From contig DBDA01000021.1 of assembly GCA_002293375.1 (NCBI GenBank), positions 190,390-252,725 of the forward strand: a stretch of DNA of 62,336 nt, read 5' to 3'. The notes beneath the pieces are model-generated. The model had not been told where the DNA came from and ran no database searches. It worked only from the letters and a program-made list of their open reading frames with translations. Made by a program: the position numbers and the translations under genes. The first letter of the stretch is position 1; every line of letters starts with the position of its first letter. Origin of the DNA: Odoribacter sp. UBA944 (GTDB taxonomy: Bacteria; Bacteroidota; Bacteroidia; Bacteroidales; Marinifilaceae). Positions 51,184 through 60,785 of the stretch are shown in pieces.

Positions 51184-53475
51184 ATGAAAAAAAATCTACT
51201 GATTTTTCTGATCGGCGCCTGCCTGATCTCCTGCCGGGAAAAGAAAGAGACCGGAAAGATCGCGATTGTTCCCCGTCCGGTTGAACTTATTTTGCAAGAA
51301 GGAACCTGCACCTTGAATGCGGAGACCCGGATCGAATACGGAGATCCGGCTTTGGAACCGGTGGCAGTTTACCTGCAGACGGTGATCCGGGAGATAGCGG
51401 GCTATGAGCCGGTGCTTTCCGGTGTAAAAACCGGAGATTCCGTGCATCCGGGAAATACTGTTTTCTTTTCTCTGAACGAAACTCTTCGGGAGGGAGATGC
51501 CTACCGCCTGGAGATTCATCCGAAAGGGGTGCAGGTTGAGGCTGTCAATCCGCGGTCGGCACTGCTGGCTGTGCAGACGCTTCGGCAATTGTTGCCGGTG
51601 CATGGTGCGGATTTGACGCTTCCGGCATTGCAGATAACGGATTACCCAACTTGGGAATGGAGAGGACTGATGCTGGACGCCGCCCGTCATTTCTGGAGTA
51701 AAGCCGAGGTAAAGCGCTTTATAGACCTGATGGCCCTTTATAAATTCAACAAATTTCATTGGCATCTGACAGACGATCAGGGATGGCGGATAGAGATCAA
51801 AAAATACCCGCAGTTGACGGAAAAGGCGGCTTGGAGGCACTACAACAATCACGACCGGGAGTGTATGCGCCTAGCGGAAAAAGAGTCCAACGACGACTTT
51901 CGTCTGCCGGAAGACCGGCTCAGAAAAACGGGTGATACGGTGGAGTATGGCGGTTTTTATACACAGGAGGAGATCCGGGAAGTTGTGGCCTATGCAGCAG
52001 AGAGAGGGATCGACGTGATCCCCGAAATAGATATGCCCGGCCATTTCTCGGCAGCGATCTCGGTGATCCCCGAATTGGCCTGTTTCAATGCAACCGGTTG
52101 GGGCCGGGAATTTTCCGCCCCGATCTGTCCCGGAAAAGAGGGGACATTGGCCTTTTGCCGAGATGTGTATAGCGAAGTATTTGAGCTCTTCCCTTACGAA
52201 TACGTGCATTTGGGCGCCGATGAGGTGGAGAAGGACAATTGGAAAAAATGCCCCCATTGTCGGGCGCGGATCCGGGCGAACGGTTTAAAGGACGAGAAAG
52301 AGTTACAGGCTTGGTTTGTGAAGCAGATGGAGGTTTTTTTCCGGGGAAACGGGAAAAAAATGATCGGTTGGGATGAAATCATCGATGGCGGTCTATCCGA
52401 AACGGCGACGGTGATGTGGTGGCGCAGTTGGGTAAAAAACGCTGTGCACAGAGCGACGGAACAGGGAAACGAGGTAATCTTGGCGCCGAATTCCCACTGC
52501 TATTTTGATTACAAACAGGATTACAGTACGTTGCGGAAACTTTACGAGCTTGAGATCGTTCCGAAGGGGTTGACGCCAGGACAGCGGAAACAGATCAAAG
52601 GGGTGCAGGGAAATACCTGGGCGGAGTGGATTCCTTCGTACAAACGGGTGGAGTACCTGACGATGCCCCGGATGCTCGCTTTCTCGGAGGTTGCCTGGCG
52701 GTCGGACAGCCTGCGGAACTGGGAGGAGTTCTACATTGGCTTGCCGGTGCAGTTTGGCCGGTTGGATGAGCTGGGCGTGAATTACCGTCCGTTGGATTTG
52801 GAAAATGTGTATACATCCAACGCTTTTGTCGGGGAGACTACCGTTGAGTGGAAACAACCGTTGCCGGCTGTTCAGCTTCGCTATACCACTGACGGTTCCG
52901 TGCCCGATGAGCATTCGGCTTTGTATGCCGGTCCTTTTAAGCTTACGGAAAGTAGGGAATACACCATTCGCTTTTTTCGGCCGAACGGCAGTGCGGCGGA
53001 TATCGTGCGGACCGCTTATCGGAAAGAGGCATATAGGTCGGCAGTGGAGCTTACGGATCCGGCGGCCGGTTGGAAATGTGCGTGGCACGAAGCGGTGGTC
53101 AATAGCTGCGATGAAATAGAGAAGATTCCGGTAAAAGAGGAGTATACGGTGGAGAGCCTCCGAGTCCCTGAAGGCGTGGGAGGAAAACGCGCTTTGGTCT
53201 ACACCGGTTATCTTTGGATCGGTAAAGCCGATGTGTACACTTTTTCGTTGGGTTCCGACGATGGCAGCCAGCTGTACCTCCACGGGGAGTTGGCGGTGGA
53301 TAACGACGGCCCGCACGGCCCGGTGACCTTGATGGGGCAGATGGCGTTGGAGAAAGGGTGGCACCCGGTGCGTCTGTACTATTTTGACATGAACAACGGC
53401 GGTTTTATTGACCTGAAGATATCCGACAGTGGGGGAATGAATATCGAATTAACAGGCGATCTCCTGAAACATTGA
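51184..53475 (+). CDS. GH20 beta-N-acetylhexosaminidase lipoprotein
   Basis: A 763-residue exported glycosidase that removes terminal N-acetylhexosamine from glycans, probably host or peptidoglycan-related. The lipoprotein signal ends at LISC (Cys17). The order is: N-terminal GH20b domain (about 25-150), GH20 catalytic barrel (about 155-505) with the Asp346-Glu347 pair in HLGADEVEKDNW and the FHWHLTDDQGWRIEIKKYP segment near 190, a chitobiase-type C-terminal beta domain (about 545-630), and a PA14-like domain (about 640-763: YTFSLGSDDGSQLYLHGELA). The start at 51184 gives a clean signal peptide. No transporter or sensor of a utilisation locus is adjacent. Its promoter lies inside the inverted-repeat element. 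Confidence 0.92.
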   Translation: MKKNLLIFLIGACLISCREKKETGKIAIVPRPVELILQEGTCTLNAETRIEYGDPALEPVAVYLQTVIREIAGYEPVLSGVKTGDSVHPGNTVFFSLNETLREGDAYRLEIHPKGVQVEAVNPRSALLAVQTLRQLLPVHGADLTLPALQITDYPTWEWRGLMLDAARHFWSKAEVKRFIDLMALYKFNKFHWHLTDDQGWRIEIKKYPQLTEKAAWRHYNNHDRECMRLAEKESNDDFRLPEDRLRKTGDTVEYGGFYTQEEIREVVAYAAERGIDVIPEIDMPGHFSAAISVIPELACFNATGWGREFSAPICPGKEGTLAFCRDVYSEVFELFPYEYVHLGADEVEKDNWKKCPHCRARIRANGLKDEKELQAWFVKQMEVFFRGNGKKMIGWDEIIDGGLSETATVMWWRSWVKNAVHRATEQGNEVILAPNSHCYFDYKQDYSTLRKLYELEIVPKGLTPGQRKQIKGVQGNTWAEWIPSYKRVEYLTMPRMLAFSEVAWRSDSLRNWEEFYIGLPVQFGRLDELGVNYRPLDLENVYTSNAFVGETTVEWKQPLPAVQLRYTTDGSVPDEHSALYAGPFKLTESREYTIRFFRPNGSAADIVRTAYRKEAYRSAVELTDPAAGWKCAWHEAVVNSCDEIEKIPVKEEYTVESLRVPEGVGGKRALVYTGYLWIGKADVYTFSLGSDDGSQLYLHGELAVDNDGPHGPVTLMGQMALEKGWHPVRLYYFDMNNGGFIDLKISDSGGMNIELTGDLLKH

Positions 53476-53572
53476 AAAGAGGATATCTATGAGGTGCTGT
53501 ATGTTTCATTGAAGATACAACTTTATGAATGCCTGCTCCGTATATAATCTGGATTTAAAAAATGTAAGCATT

Positions 53573-54256
53573 ATGGGAAACAGAATTTTTTGGACAAGCC
53601 TTGTCGCAGTATTGTTGCTGTGTGGCTGCAAAAGCCGGAACATTGAGGTGAACCGGAATGAATTTACCGACCGATCCGACCATTGGAAAGTAACATCGGA
53701 ACTTACCCTATTGTCTTCCGAACACAAACAGACAAATGAAAAATGCGTTCAATTTAATACCCGAGTGCAACTTCTGGCCGACAGTTTACGGACAGCTCTT
53801 GTGAAACAGGCAGCCCTGGATTATGCCGAACGGGTTTCATCGCCGGATTCTCTTCTTGTTCCGTATGAGCTTTACGTAACCGATACGCTCTTTTCCCTGT
53901 CGGAACGCTTGGTCAGCCTGCGGGTAGCAGCCTATGTCTTTACGGGTGGAGCGCACGGCGGAACGGATTATTATGCATTTAATTACGACTTGGAGAAAGG
54001 GGTGTTCCTGACGCCGGAACAGTTGATGGATTTTACCAAAAAGAGTGAAATCGACCGTTTACTGGCCAGTCATTTCAACGACGAGGGGTGCTTTACGGAG
54101 GTTCCCTCTCTGGGAAACGGGTTTACTGCTTTCAACATTGGGAAAGAGGCTGTATGTTTTACCTATCCCCCGTATGCATTGGGTTCGTACGCCTGCGGAA
54201 CTGCCGAAATATACATACCCAAATCAGACCTTACCGGCATATTGTTGTTCCGGTAA
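53573..54256 (+). CDS. DUF3298-like lipoprotein
   Basis: A 227-residue lipoprotein. The signal peptide ends at LCGC (Cys19). The body shows the pattern of the DUF3298/DUF4163 family: a variable first half, then VFTGGAHGGTDYYAFNYDLE near 135-155 and FTYPPYALGSYACGTAEIYI near 200-220. The family is found in RsiV-like sensors and in stand-alone envelope proteins, and its general function is not established. It begins about 100 bases after the GH20 gene. The start MGNRIFWTSL at 53573 gives a proper lipobox; a longer frame from 53525 does not. Confidence 0.75.
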   Translation: MGNRIFWTSLVAVLLLCGCKSRNIEVNRNEFTDRSDHWKVTSELTLLSSEHKQTNEKCVQFNTRVQLLADSLRTALVKQAALDYAERVSSPDSLLVPYELYVTDTLFSLSERLVSLRVAAYVFTGGAHGGTDYYAFNYDLEKGVFLTPEQLMDFTKKSEIDRLLASHFNDEGCFTEVPSLGNGFTAFNIGKEAVCFTYPPYALGSYACGTAEIYIPKSDLTGILLFR

Positions 54257-54279
54257 GGCCTGTTGCCGTATGTAGTTGA

Positions 54280-55393
54280 TCAGTTTTTACCGCCAAATTC
54301 CATCAGGTAAGCCTTGATGAAGCCGTCGATGTCGCCGTCCATGACGGCCTGTACGTTGGAGGTCTGGTAGTTGGTGCGGTGGTCTTTGACCCGCCTGTCG
54401 TCAAAGACGTAGCTGCGGATCTGCGATCCCCATTCGATCTTCTTTTTGTTGCTTTCGATTTTGTGCTGTTCCGCCAGCCGTTTTTGCAAGGCCAGGTCGT
54501 ATAGCATGGAACGCAGCAGGCGCATGGCGTTTTCGCGATTGTCCAACTGCGAACGGGTTTCCGTATTTTCGATCAGGATCTCCCGCACTTCGCCCGTGTC
54601 CGGATCCTTGTAGTTGTAACGTAACCGTACCCCGGTCTCTACTTTGTTGACATTCTGCCCTCCGGCCCCTCCGGAGCGGAACGTATCCCAACTGATGTCC
54701 GCCGGATTGATCTCCACTTCGATGGTGTCGTCCACTAAGGGGGTTACAAACACCGAGGCGAACGAGGTCATCCGTTTTCCTTGTGCATTGAAAGGGGAGA
54801 CCCGGACCAGCCGGTGCACACCGTTTTCGCCTTTCAGGTAGCCGTAGGCGTAGTCGCCTTCCAATTGCATGGTCACGGTTTTGATGCCGGCTTCGTCTCC
54901 ATCCTGCAGGTTGCTGATGGTGAGTTTGTAGCCGTTGGCTTCCGCCCAGCGGATGTACATGCGCATCAGCATGGACGACCAGTCCTGGCTCTCTGTTCCC
55001 CCGGCTCCGGAGTTGATCTTCAGCACACAACTCATCTGGTCCGCCTCCTCCTGCAACATGTTTTTCAACTCCAGCGCTTCGACAATTGCCAGGGTTTGCA
55101 GGTGCTGTTTATCGACCTCTTCCTCTGTTGCTTCGCCCTCTTTGGCAAAATCAAACAGCACTTCCAGGTCGCCGATCGCTGCTTCTGCCTCTTCGCACCC
55201 GTCAATCCATTTTTTCAGACCGCGGACCCTTCGCATCACCGTTTCGGCATCTTTGGGGTTTTCCCAGAATCCGGGCGCCTGTGTCCGCAGTTCTTCTTCT
55301 GCTAATTGAATTTTCTTGTGGTCGACGTCAAAGATACCTCCTCAAAGCGTCACCACGCTCTTTTAGCTCTTTTATGTGGTCAATGGTAATCAT
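54280..55393 (-). CDS. prfB: Peptide chain release factor 2, with programmed +1 frameshift
   Basis: RF2 recognises UGA and UAA and triggers peptide release. The first 21 codons start at the ATG at 55393 and run into an in-frame TGA at 55330-55328, set in the classic site CTT TGA C with a Shine-Dalgarno-like AGGAGG at 55342-55337 just upstream. A +1 shift skips one base and joins frame at 55329, giving 370 residues in total. The GGQ motif lies in the segment SGGAGGQNVNK near residue 245, and the stop-recognition domain precedes it. The shift makes RF2 autoregulatory. It starts 18 bases after the DUF2723 gene ends. Confidence 0.95.
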
Positions 55394-55411
55394 GGTTACT
55401 TGTTTATTGTA

Positions 55412-58400
55412 TTAAGATTGACTGTCGTCGGTGTTCAATTTCAGCGGCAGCTCCGGATTTTGCGGCCTCACGACGGTCGGATTGTAGATACTCTCTATCA
55501 TATTCCGGATAGTTTGGGCCAGTTCCGATTGTCCGTATTCGGAAGCCAATGCGACCAGGTGCTCAATGGTCATGCCGCTTCTGCGACGTTCGAACAGTAT
55601 CTCTGATTTTTGTTGCAATGCAGGGCTTAAAGAGTGGATGTACCTCAACATTTGATAAGCCTCTTCTGCCTGTATCGAAGCCAGTTCGTTCGCTTTTTCT
55701 GTCTGTCCGGCCAGGTAATACAGTTGAATGTAGTCGACTGTGTAAAAAGGTGCCTGGAACAATGGAAGTTCTTCCAAACTTTTGTCCAACACCTCTATGG
55801 CCCGGATGCTGTCACCGGCAGCCAACAGGGATTGGGAGAGGCGGGCAAAGGTGTTGCGGTATTTCATCACATCGATGGTCATGGCGTGGTAGGAGTCGAT
55901 GTTCACCTTCGGGTCTTTGATGGTTCCCCAGTCGAATTTGTGCATCATGTTGTCGTACAGGATCTCGGTGTCGATCCTGCCATATTCGAGCATGGACGGG
56001 TTTCCGGCGGTTTGAATGGGTACCACCCGGTAAGCGGCCCCTTCTAACTGGAAGTATTTCTCAAATCCCATGTAGTTGTCGGTTCCCATGCCAATGCCGA
56101 AGTAAACCGGACGCTTCCATTCGTTGGTGGCTAAGATGTCCAATACCATCAATTCGGATTTGGTCAGGTGGTTGCCTGTGAGGGTGATGTTCACCCGGTC
56201 TACGATCTGGGCGGAATCGGCGGCGCGAACTGTTCCGTTGGCGATGACCTGCTCTTTGTTTACCGGGATGTATACGTTGCGGGTCGGGATGAAATTGGCC
56301 ATTTCGCCGGTGTAAGACGACCGCATTTTGGCGTTCTGGTTTTCGCTGACGACAAATTTCATCACATCTTTCAGGTTGTACGGTTGTTTAAACGCTTCCC
56401 TGATCATGGTAATGTCCCGGACTCCGTCCCGGTACTGTTCGTTGGTCAGGGAGATCGGAACCCGGTCGCTTTCGTAAGCTTTCCGGTTCATCTGGTCAAT
56501 GTACCATCCGCCGGCCAGCAGGCTGAGATTAACGACCCGGACGTCTCTCCGGATCCCTTCTGCTTCCTGTGCATACCAAAGCGGGAAGGTGTCGTTGTCC
56601 CCGTACGTGAAAAGAATGGCGTTGGGGGCGCAGGAGTTCAGGTAATTTTTGGCGTGTGCAATGGTGGCATCGCGTCCGGCCCGGTCGTGATCGTCCCAGT
56701 TCTGGGCGGCCATGTTGAGCGGGACTGCCGCGAAACAAAGGGCTGTTGCTGTTGCGGCGGCGGCCGGTGATTTCAGGATCTTCTGGAGCCATTCCCACAA
56801 CATCAGTGTGCCCAATCCGATCCAGACGGAGAAGGCGTAGAAGGAGCCGGCGTAAGCGTAATCCCGTTCCCGCGGCTCTTTGGGGCCTTGATTGAGGTAT
56901 ACGATCACGGCGATCCCGGTCAGGATGAACAGCATCATGACGATCCAGAAATCCATTTTTCCGTTCCGTCCTTTGCGGTATTGGTAGAACATACCCATCA
57001 ATCCCAGGATCAAGGGTAGCAGGTAATATTTGTTCAATGCTTTCTCTCCTTTTTGTATGTCTGTCAATTCCGAGAGGTTCCCCAGGCGTATTTCGTCCAG
57101 AAATTTGATGCCGGTAAGCCAGTTCCCGTGCAGGATATCCCCGAATCCCTGCATGTCATTCTGGCGTCCGGCAAAGTTCCACATAAAGTACCGCCAGTAC
57201 ATGTGGCCCAACTGGTAGCTGAAGAAGTACCGCAGGTTGTTGCCGAAACTGGGCACTCTGACCGTTTCGCCGTTTACCGAATAGACGGGGCCGGAAGCTT
57301 TGCCGCCCCAGGCTTCGTAATCTTGCGGGTAGGAAGGGCGCTGGTTGCTGTACATACGCGGGAATACGGTGCAGAACCGCTTGTCGTAGATTAATTTTTG
57401 CTGGTATTGTACTAATTCGTATTTTCCTTTCTTTTTGTCTTGGTAATAGAGCGGACTCCCCTCTTTTATATCAATGACGGGAGCGTTGTAGTAGTGGCCG
57501 TAAATTAGCGGACTGTCTCCGTATTGATCCCGGTTGATGTAGGAGAGCAGCGCAAAGACGTTGTCGGGGCTGTTTTCGTCGATGGGAGGATTGTTGGTGG
57601 AACGGATGACCACCATGGCGTAGGAGGAGTAGCCGATCAGGATTACGACCAGGCAGGTGAAGATGGTGTTCAGTACCGGCTTGTTTTTTTGCAGGGAGTA
57701 GCGGATACCGAACGCCAGGCCGGCAATTACCAGAAGTGCATATATGATCACGCCGGTGTTGAAAGGCAGGCCCATCCCGTTTACAAATGCCAATTCGAAC
57801 CAGCAGGCGATCTTCAGGACGCCGGGGATTAGCAAAAAGTTCACAAAACCCAGGATTAGCAGGGCGATGATCCCCGTGCGGAGCACTCCTTTTTTGGTGG
57901 GTGTGTATTTTTTGAAATAGTAGACAAATACGATGGCGGGAATGGCCAGCAGGTTCAACAGGTGGACTCCGATGGAGAGCCCCATCAGGTAGGCGATCAG
58001 GATGAGCCACCGGTTGGCGTAAGGTTCGAACGCGACGTTTTCCCATTTCAGGATCGCCCAGAAAACTACAGCGGTAAAGAGGGAGGAGAGGGCGTATACT
58101 TCACTTTCTACGGCTGAAAACCAGAACGTATCGCTGAAGGTATAGGCCAATGCACCGATCAACGAGGCACCCATTACGGCAATCAGTTGGCCCGGTGTGA
58201 ATACCTTGCTCTCTTTTAGCACTAATTTCCGGGCCAGGTGGCTGATACTCCAGAAGAGGAACAGTACGGTAAATCCGGATGCCAGCGCTGACATGCAGTT
58301 GACCATCAACGCTTGTTTGTCCGGGCTGGGAGCAAAGATGGCGAACAGCCGGGAGAGGATCATAAAGAGCGGCGCTCCGGGAGGGTGTCCGACCTGCAAT

Positions 58401-58558
58401 CCGATGGAGGTGGTGATGAACTCTCCGCAATCCCACAGACTGGTAGTCGGTTCGATCGTCAGGATATAGGTAATGCTTGCGATAAGGAATGCGACCCAAC
58501 CCATCAGGTTGTTTATCAGGCGATAGTTTGCATTCGGGTGATCTTTGATGGTGTACAT
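55412..58558 (-). CDS. DUF2723 membrane glycosyltransferase (GT117-like)
   Basis: A 1048-residue inner-membrane protein of the DUF2723 family, related to protein O-mannosyltransferases and found throughout Bacteroidota. The N-terminal half holds about a dozen hydrophobic segments; the first extracytoplasmic loop carries LWDCGEFITTSIGLQVGHPPG near residue 45, with the acidic and His residues typical of the catalytic site in GT-C folds. The remainder (about 640-1048) is extracytoplasmic, with helical repeats towards the end. It probably transfers a sugar to secreted proteins or another envelope acceptor; the acceptor is unknown. prfB follows downstream on the same strand. The 135 bases upstream contain only the divergent tRNA-Gln promoter. 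Confidence 0.85.
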   Translation of the reverse strand: MYTIKDHPNANYRLINNLMGWVAFLIASITYILTIEPTTSLWDCGEFITTSIGLQVGHPPGAPLFMILSRLFAIFAPSPDKQALMVNCMSALASGFTVLFLFWSISHLARKLVLKESKVFTPGQLIAVMGASLIGALAYTFSDTFWFSAVESEVYALSSLFTAVVFWAILKWENVAFEPYANRWLILIAYLMGLSIGVHLLNLLAIPAIVFVYYFKKYTPTKKGVLRTGIIALLILGFVNFLLIPGVLKIACWFELAFVNGMGLPFNTGVIIYALLVIAGLAFGIRYSLQKNKPVLNTIFTCLVVILIGYSSYAMVVIRSTNNPPIDENSPDNVFALLSYINRDQYGDSPLIYGHYYNAPVIDIKEGSPLYYQDKKKGKYELVQYQQKLIYDKRFCTVFPRMYSNQRPSYPQDYEAWGGKASGPVYSVNGETVRVPSFGNNLRYFFSYQLGHMYWRYFMWNFAGRQNDMQGFGDILHGNWLTGIKFLDEIRLGNLSELTDIQKGEKALNKYYLLPLILGLMGMFYQYRKGRNGKMDFWIVMMLFILTGIAVIVYLNQGPKEPRERDYAYAGSFYAFSVWIGLGTLMLWEWLQKILKSPAAAATATALCFAAVPLNMAAQNWDDHDRAGRDATIAHAKNYLNSCAPNAILFTYGDNDTFPLWYAQEAEGIRRDVRVVNLSLLAGGWYIDQMNRKAYESDRVPISLTNEQYRDGVRDITMIREAFKQPYNLKDVMKFVVSENQNAKMRSSYTGEMANFIPTRNVYIPVNKEQVIANGTVRAADSAQIVDRVNITLTGNHLTKSELMVLDILATNEWKRPVYFGIGMGTDNYMGFEKYFQLEGAAYRVVPIQTAGNPSMLEYGRIDTEILYDNMMHKFDWGTIKDPKVNIDSYHAMTIDVMKYRNTFARLSQSLLAAGDSIRAIEVLDKSLEELPLFQAPFYTVDYIQLYYLAGQTEKANELASIQAEEAYQMLRYIHSLSPALQQKSEILFERRRSGMTIEHLVALASEYGQSELAQTIRNMIESIYNPTVVRPQNPELPLKLNTDDSQS

Positions 58559-58668
58559 GCGTTATTTTGTTAATAGGCGCTTCGCAAAACGCCTGAAATT
58601 AGGCAACGCGAAATTAAATATTTTGCCTGAATTTTTCCGCTTTTCTTGGTAGGAAATGGAAAAAATTT

Positions 58669-58676
58669 TACTTTTG
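58669..58676 (+). promoter_or_regulatory. -7 box upstream of tRNA-Gln
   Basis: TACTTTTG, 18 bases before the tRNA 5' end. Confidence 0.4.
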
Positions 58677-58693
58677 CCCCGTCTTTGACAGAT

Positions 58694-58764
58694 TGTCCCA
58701 TTGTGTAATGGTAGCACAGCAGATTTTGGTTCTGTCAGTCTAGGTTCGAATCCTAGTGGGACAA
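58694..58764 (+). tRNA. tRNA-Gln (anticodon TTG)
   Basis: A 71-nt cloverleaf. Acceptor TGTCCCA pairs with TGGGACA, anticodon stem GCAGA/TCTGT holds loop TTTTGGT with anticodon TTG, T arm GGTTCGAATCC. CCA is not encoded. Confidence 0.95.
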
Positions 58765-58775
58765 CCTCCGGAAGG

Positions 58776-58812
58776 AAAACCTCTTTATACTCACGGTGTA
58801 AAGGGGTTTTTT
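58776..58812 (+). terminator. Terminator after tRNA-Gln
   Basis: A 14-bp stem (AAAACCTCTTTATA region pairing with its complement, with G-U pairs) encloses a 7-base loop and ends in six T. Confidence 0.8.
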
Positions 58813-58884
58813 CGTATGTGCTTTTTCTGTTCCCGGATCCTTTCTGTTGTTTTTCTATGCTGTTGCTTTAGAGCCTGTTCCTTT

Positions 58885-59211
58885 CCTTTTGGCCTTTGTT
58901 TAGCCTTTAGCCAGTCTTCAGTAGACCGTCTATAGAGCGTCCGTAGAGTATCCATAAACTGTCCGTAGAGTGTTATAATACCGTGGTGTTTTTTGTAGGG
59001 TATGCTTTGGAAGGAGCTCTTTTCGCTCCGAAATGGCAGCGTATGCAGGTGGAGGATTGGTGTGGTATTCTGTCGGAGAACATGTTTTGTCGTTTGTTTG
59101 AGGTTGTTTTCCGGGATGTTGTTTGGATGCAATTTAGGGGATTTATTTTATTTTCGGAAGGGGGGGAGGGGTGTTTTTTTGTGAGGTGTTTGTGAAAAGT
59201 TGGGGTGGAGT
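58885..59211 (+). repeat. 327-bp dispersed repeat, copy B
   Basis: Inverted relative to copy A (18935-19260) and about 90% identical by eye. It ends about 62 bases before the tyrosine recombinase start, and the last bases of the repeat (TTG at 59200-59202) lie where a -33 element would be. Confidence 0.85.
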
Positions 59212-59223
59212 TTCAGCTTTCAC

Positions 59224-59231
59224 TATATTTG
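59224..59231 (+). promoter_or_regulatory. -7 box upstream of the tyrosine recombinase
   Basis: TATATTTG, 43 bases before the ATG. The -33 region falls in the end of repeat copy B. Confidence 0.5.
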
Positions 59232-59273
59232 CAACGAACTTTTTAGGGATACCCAATTTTTAACAGAAAACAG

Positions 59274-60488
59274 ATGACTAAGCTGAAAGTACAGCTGGAT
59301 CGGGACGATCCAGCTCCTGACGGTGAGTTTCCTATTGCCATTAAAATATTGCACGACTGTCAGCAGCGCACAGTAAGATTGAAATACCGGGTAAAATCGG
59401 AAGAGTGGGATTGCAGGAAGTCGCAGATAGACGAGCGGGTCGGTTCCTCCGAATACCGCCGGTTCAACAAGCGGCGGAATATTGTGATCGAAAGCGAATT
59501 GCTCCGGTTGAAAAAAATAGTCTTGGATTTGGAAACAGAGAATGTTTCTTTTACAGCGGATGATATTCTGCATACATACCATCGGAATTTGTCGGGGATA
59601 GCGGTGTACGAGTATGTGAACAATATTGTCGAGGCGTTACACAAGGTCGGGAAGAGCGGGAATGCGGCGGTATACTATAATACGCGGAAGGCGCTGTTGA
59701 AATTCTGTCCCCGGGAGAATCTCTCTTTCGAAGAGATTAATTACAGTTTTCTCCGCAATTTTGAAATGTATCTGCAGGAAAGGGAGGTCAAGGTAAACAC
59801 GATCTCTTTTTATATGCGTACGTTGCGCTCTATTTATAACCGGGCTATTAAAGACGGGATTGCGAAGGAGGAGAGTTATCCCTTTAAGAATATGGTGATC
59901 CGGAAGGAAAAAACAGTTAAACGGGCTATCTACAGGGAGAATATCGCTGCTGTTAGGGACTTGGACCTGGCATCGCTTCCCCGGCTCAAAGTGGCCCGGG
60001 ATATTTTTTTGTTCAGTTTCTACATGCGGGGGATGTCGTTCAAGGATATTGTTTTTTTGAAGGTCGGTAATATTGTAGGCGACCGCATTTATTATTCCCG
60101 GCAGAAAACGGCCCAGAAACTGAATGTGAAACTGACGGAAAAAGCGTGGGAACTGATCCGGAAATATTCGACGTTGAAGGGTTCGGACGCTTATATATTC
60201 CCGATGATCTTGCGGCCCGGGGTGCGGGAGTTTGCCCAATACCGGAATGCTTACCGGAAGATCAATACTTACCTGAAAAGGGTCGGTTCTTTGGCCGGTA
60301 TAGAGATGCCGCTGACTACGTATGTTGCCCGTCACTCCTGGGCGTCGATTGCAAAGCGTTCCGGAATTCCTGTCTCTGTGATCAGTGAGGGGCTGGGGCA
60401 TGATTCGGAAAAAACGACGCAAATTTACCTGGATAGTTTTGAAAACAGTGTGTTGGATGCTGCGAATGAGGTTATTACAAATATTTGA
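59274..60488 (+). CDS. Tyrosine site-specific recombinase
   Basis: A 404-residue Bacteroidales-type recombinase. The order is: an Arm-type DNA-binding N terminus (about 1-90), a SAM-like core-binding domain (about 105-200) and the catalytic domain (about 215-404). Catalytic residues visible are Arg252 (FYMRGMSF), Lys278 (RQKT), Arg353-His354 (YVARHSWA; the usual first His of the HxxR motif is Tyr350, as in many Bacteroidales members), His376 (GLGHDS) and the nucleophile Tyr385 (QIYLDSF). It could be a phase-variation invertase or an integrase; there is no cargo or excision gene beside it. It lies between tRNA-Gln and two tRNA-Leu genes, with the 327-bp repeat directly upstream. Confidence 0.9.
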   Translation: MTKLKVQLDRDDPAPDGEFPIAIKILHDCQQRTVRLKYRVKSEEWDCRKSQIDERVGSSEYRRFNKRRNIVIESELLRLKKIVLDLETENVSFTADDILHTYHRNLSGIAVYEYVNNIVEALHKVGKSGNAAVYYNTRKALLKFCPRENLSFEEINYSFLRNFEMYLQEREVKVNTISFYMRTLRSIYNRAIKDGIAKEESYPFKNMVIRKEKTVKRAIYRENIAAVRDLDLASLPRLKVARDIFLFSFYMRGMSFKDIVFLKVGNIVGDRIYYSRQKTAQKLNVKLTEKAWELIRKYSTLKGSDAYIFPMILRPGVREFAQYRNAYRKINTYLKRVGSLAGIEMPLTTYVARHSWASIAKRSGIPVSVISEGLGHDSEKTTQIYLDSFENSVLDAANEVITNI

Positions 60489-60497
60489 GTGGAATTG

Positions 60498-60528
60498 TTG
60501 GAAGGGAACTAAATTTCCTTTACCTTTG
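60498..60528 (+). promoter_or_regulatory. Promoter of the tRNA-Leu pair
   Basis: TTG at 60498-60500, 20 bases, then TACCTTTG at 60521-60528, 20 bases before the first tRNA. Confidence 0.5.
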
Positions 60529-60547
60529 CCTCGCAAAATTGAAATTT

Positions 60548-60631
60548 GCCCAAGTGGCGGAATTGGTAGACGCGCTAGTTTCAGGGACTAGTGTCCTTAC
60601 GGATGTGCAGGTTCGAGTCCTGTCTTGGGCA
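60548..60631 (+). tRNA. tRNA-Leu (anticodon CAG)
   Basis: An 84-nt class II tRNA. Acceptor GCCCAAG/CTTGGGC, anticodon stem CTAGT/ACTAG with loop TTCAGGG (CAG), long variable arm and T arm GGTTCGAGTCC. CCA is not encoded. Confidence 0.95.
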
Positions 60632-60648
60632 CTTTGAAAGAGTGTAAA

Positions 60649-60732
60649 GCCCGAATGGTGAAATTGGTAGACACGCTACTTTGAGGGGGTAGTGGCCGTT
60701 AGGCTGTGCAAGTTCGACTCTTGTTTCGGGCA
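60649..60732 (+). tRNA. tRNA-Leu (anticodon GAG)
   Basis: An 84-nt class II tRNA. Acceptor GCCCGAA/TTCGGGC, anticodon stem CTACT/GGTAG with loop TTGAGGG (GAG), long variable arm. CCA is not encoded. It lies 17 bases after the first tRNA-Leu and should share its transcript. Confidence 0.95.
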
Positions 60733-60759
60733 CACTATTGGGGGAGAAAATATTCCTGA

Positions 60760-60785
60760 AACCGCAGATATTCTGCGGTTTTTTT
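60760..60785 (+). terminator. Terminator after the tRNA-Leu pair
   Basis: AACCGCAGA and TCTGCGGTT form a perfect 9-bp stem with loop TAT, followed by five T. Confidence 0.85.

Noticed and set aside
58694..60732. Integrative element between tRNA genes
   Set aside because: No duplicated tRNA 3' end, cargo or excision gene is present; only the repeat and the recombinase lie between the tRNAs.
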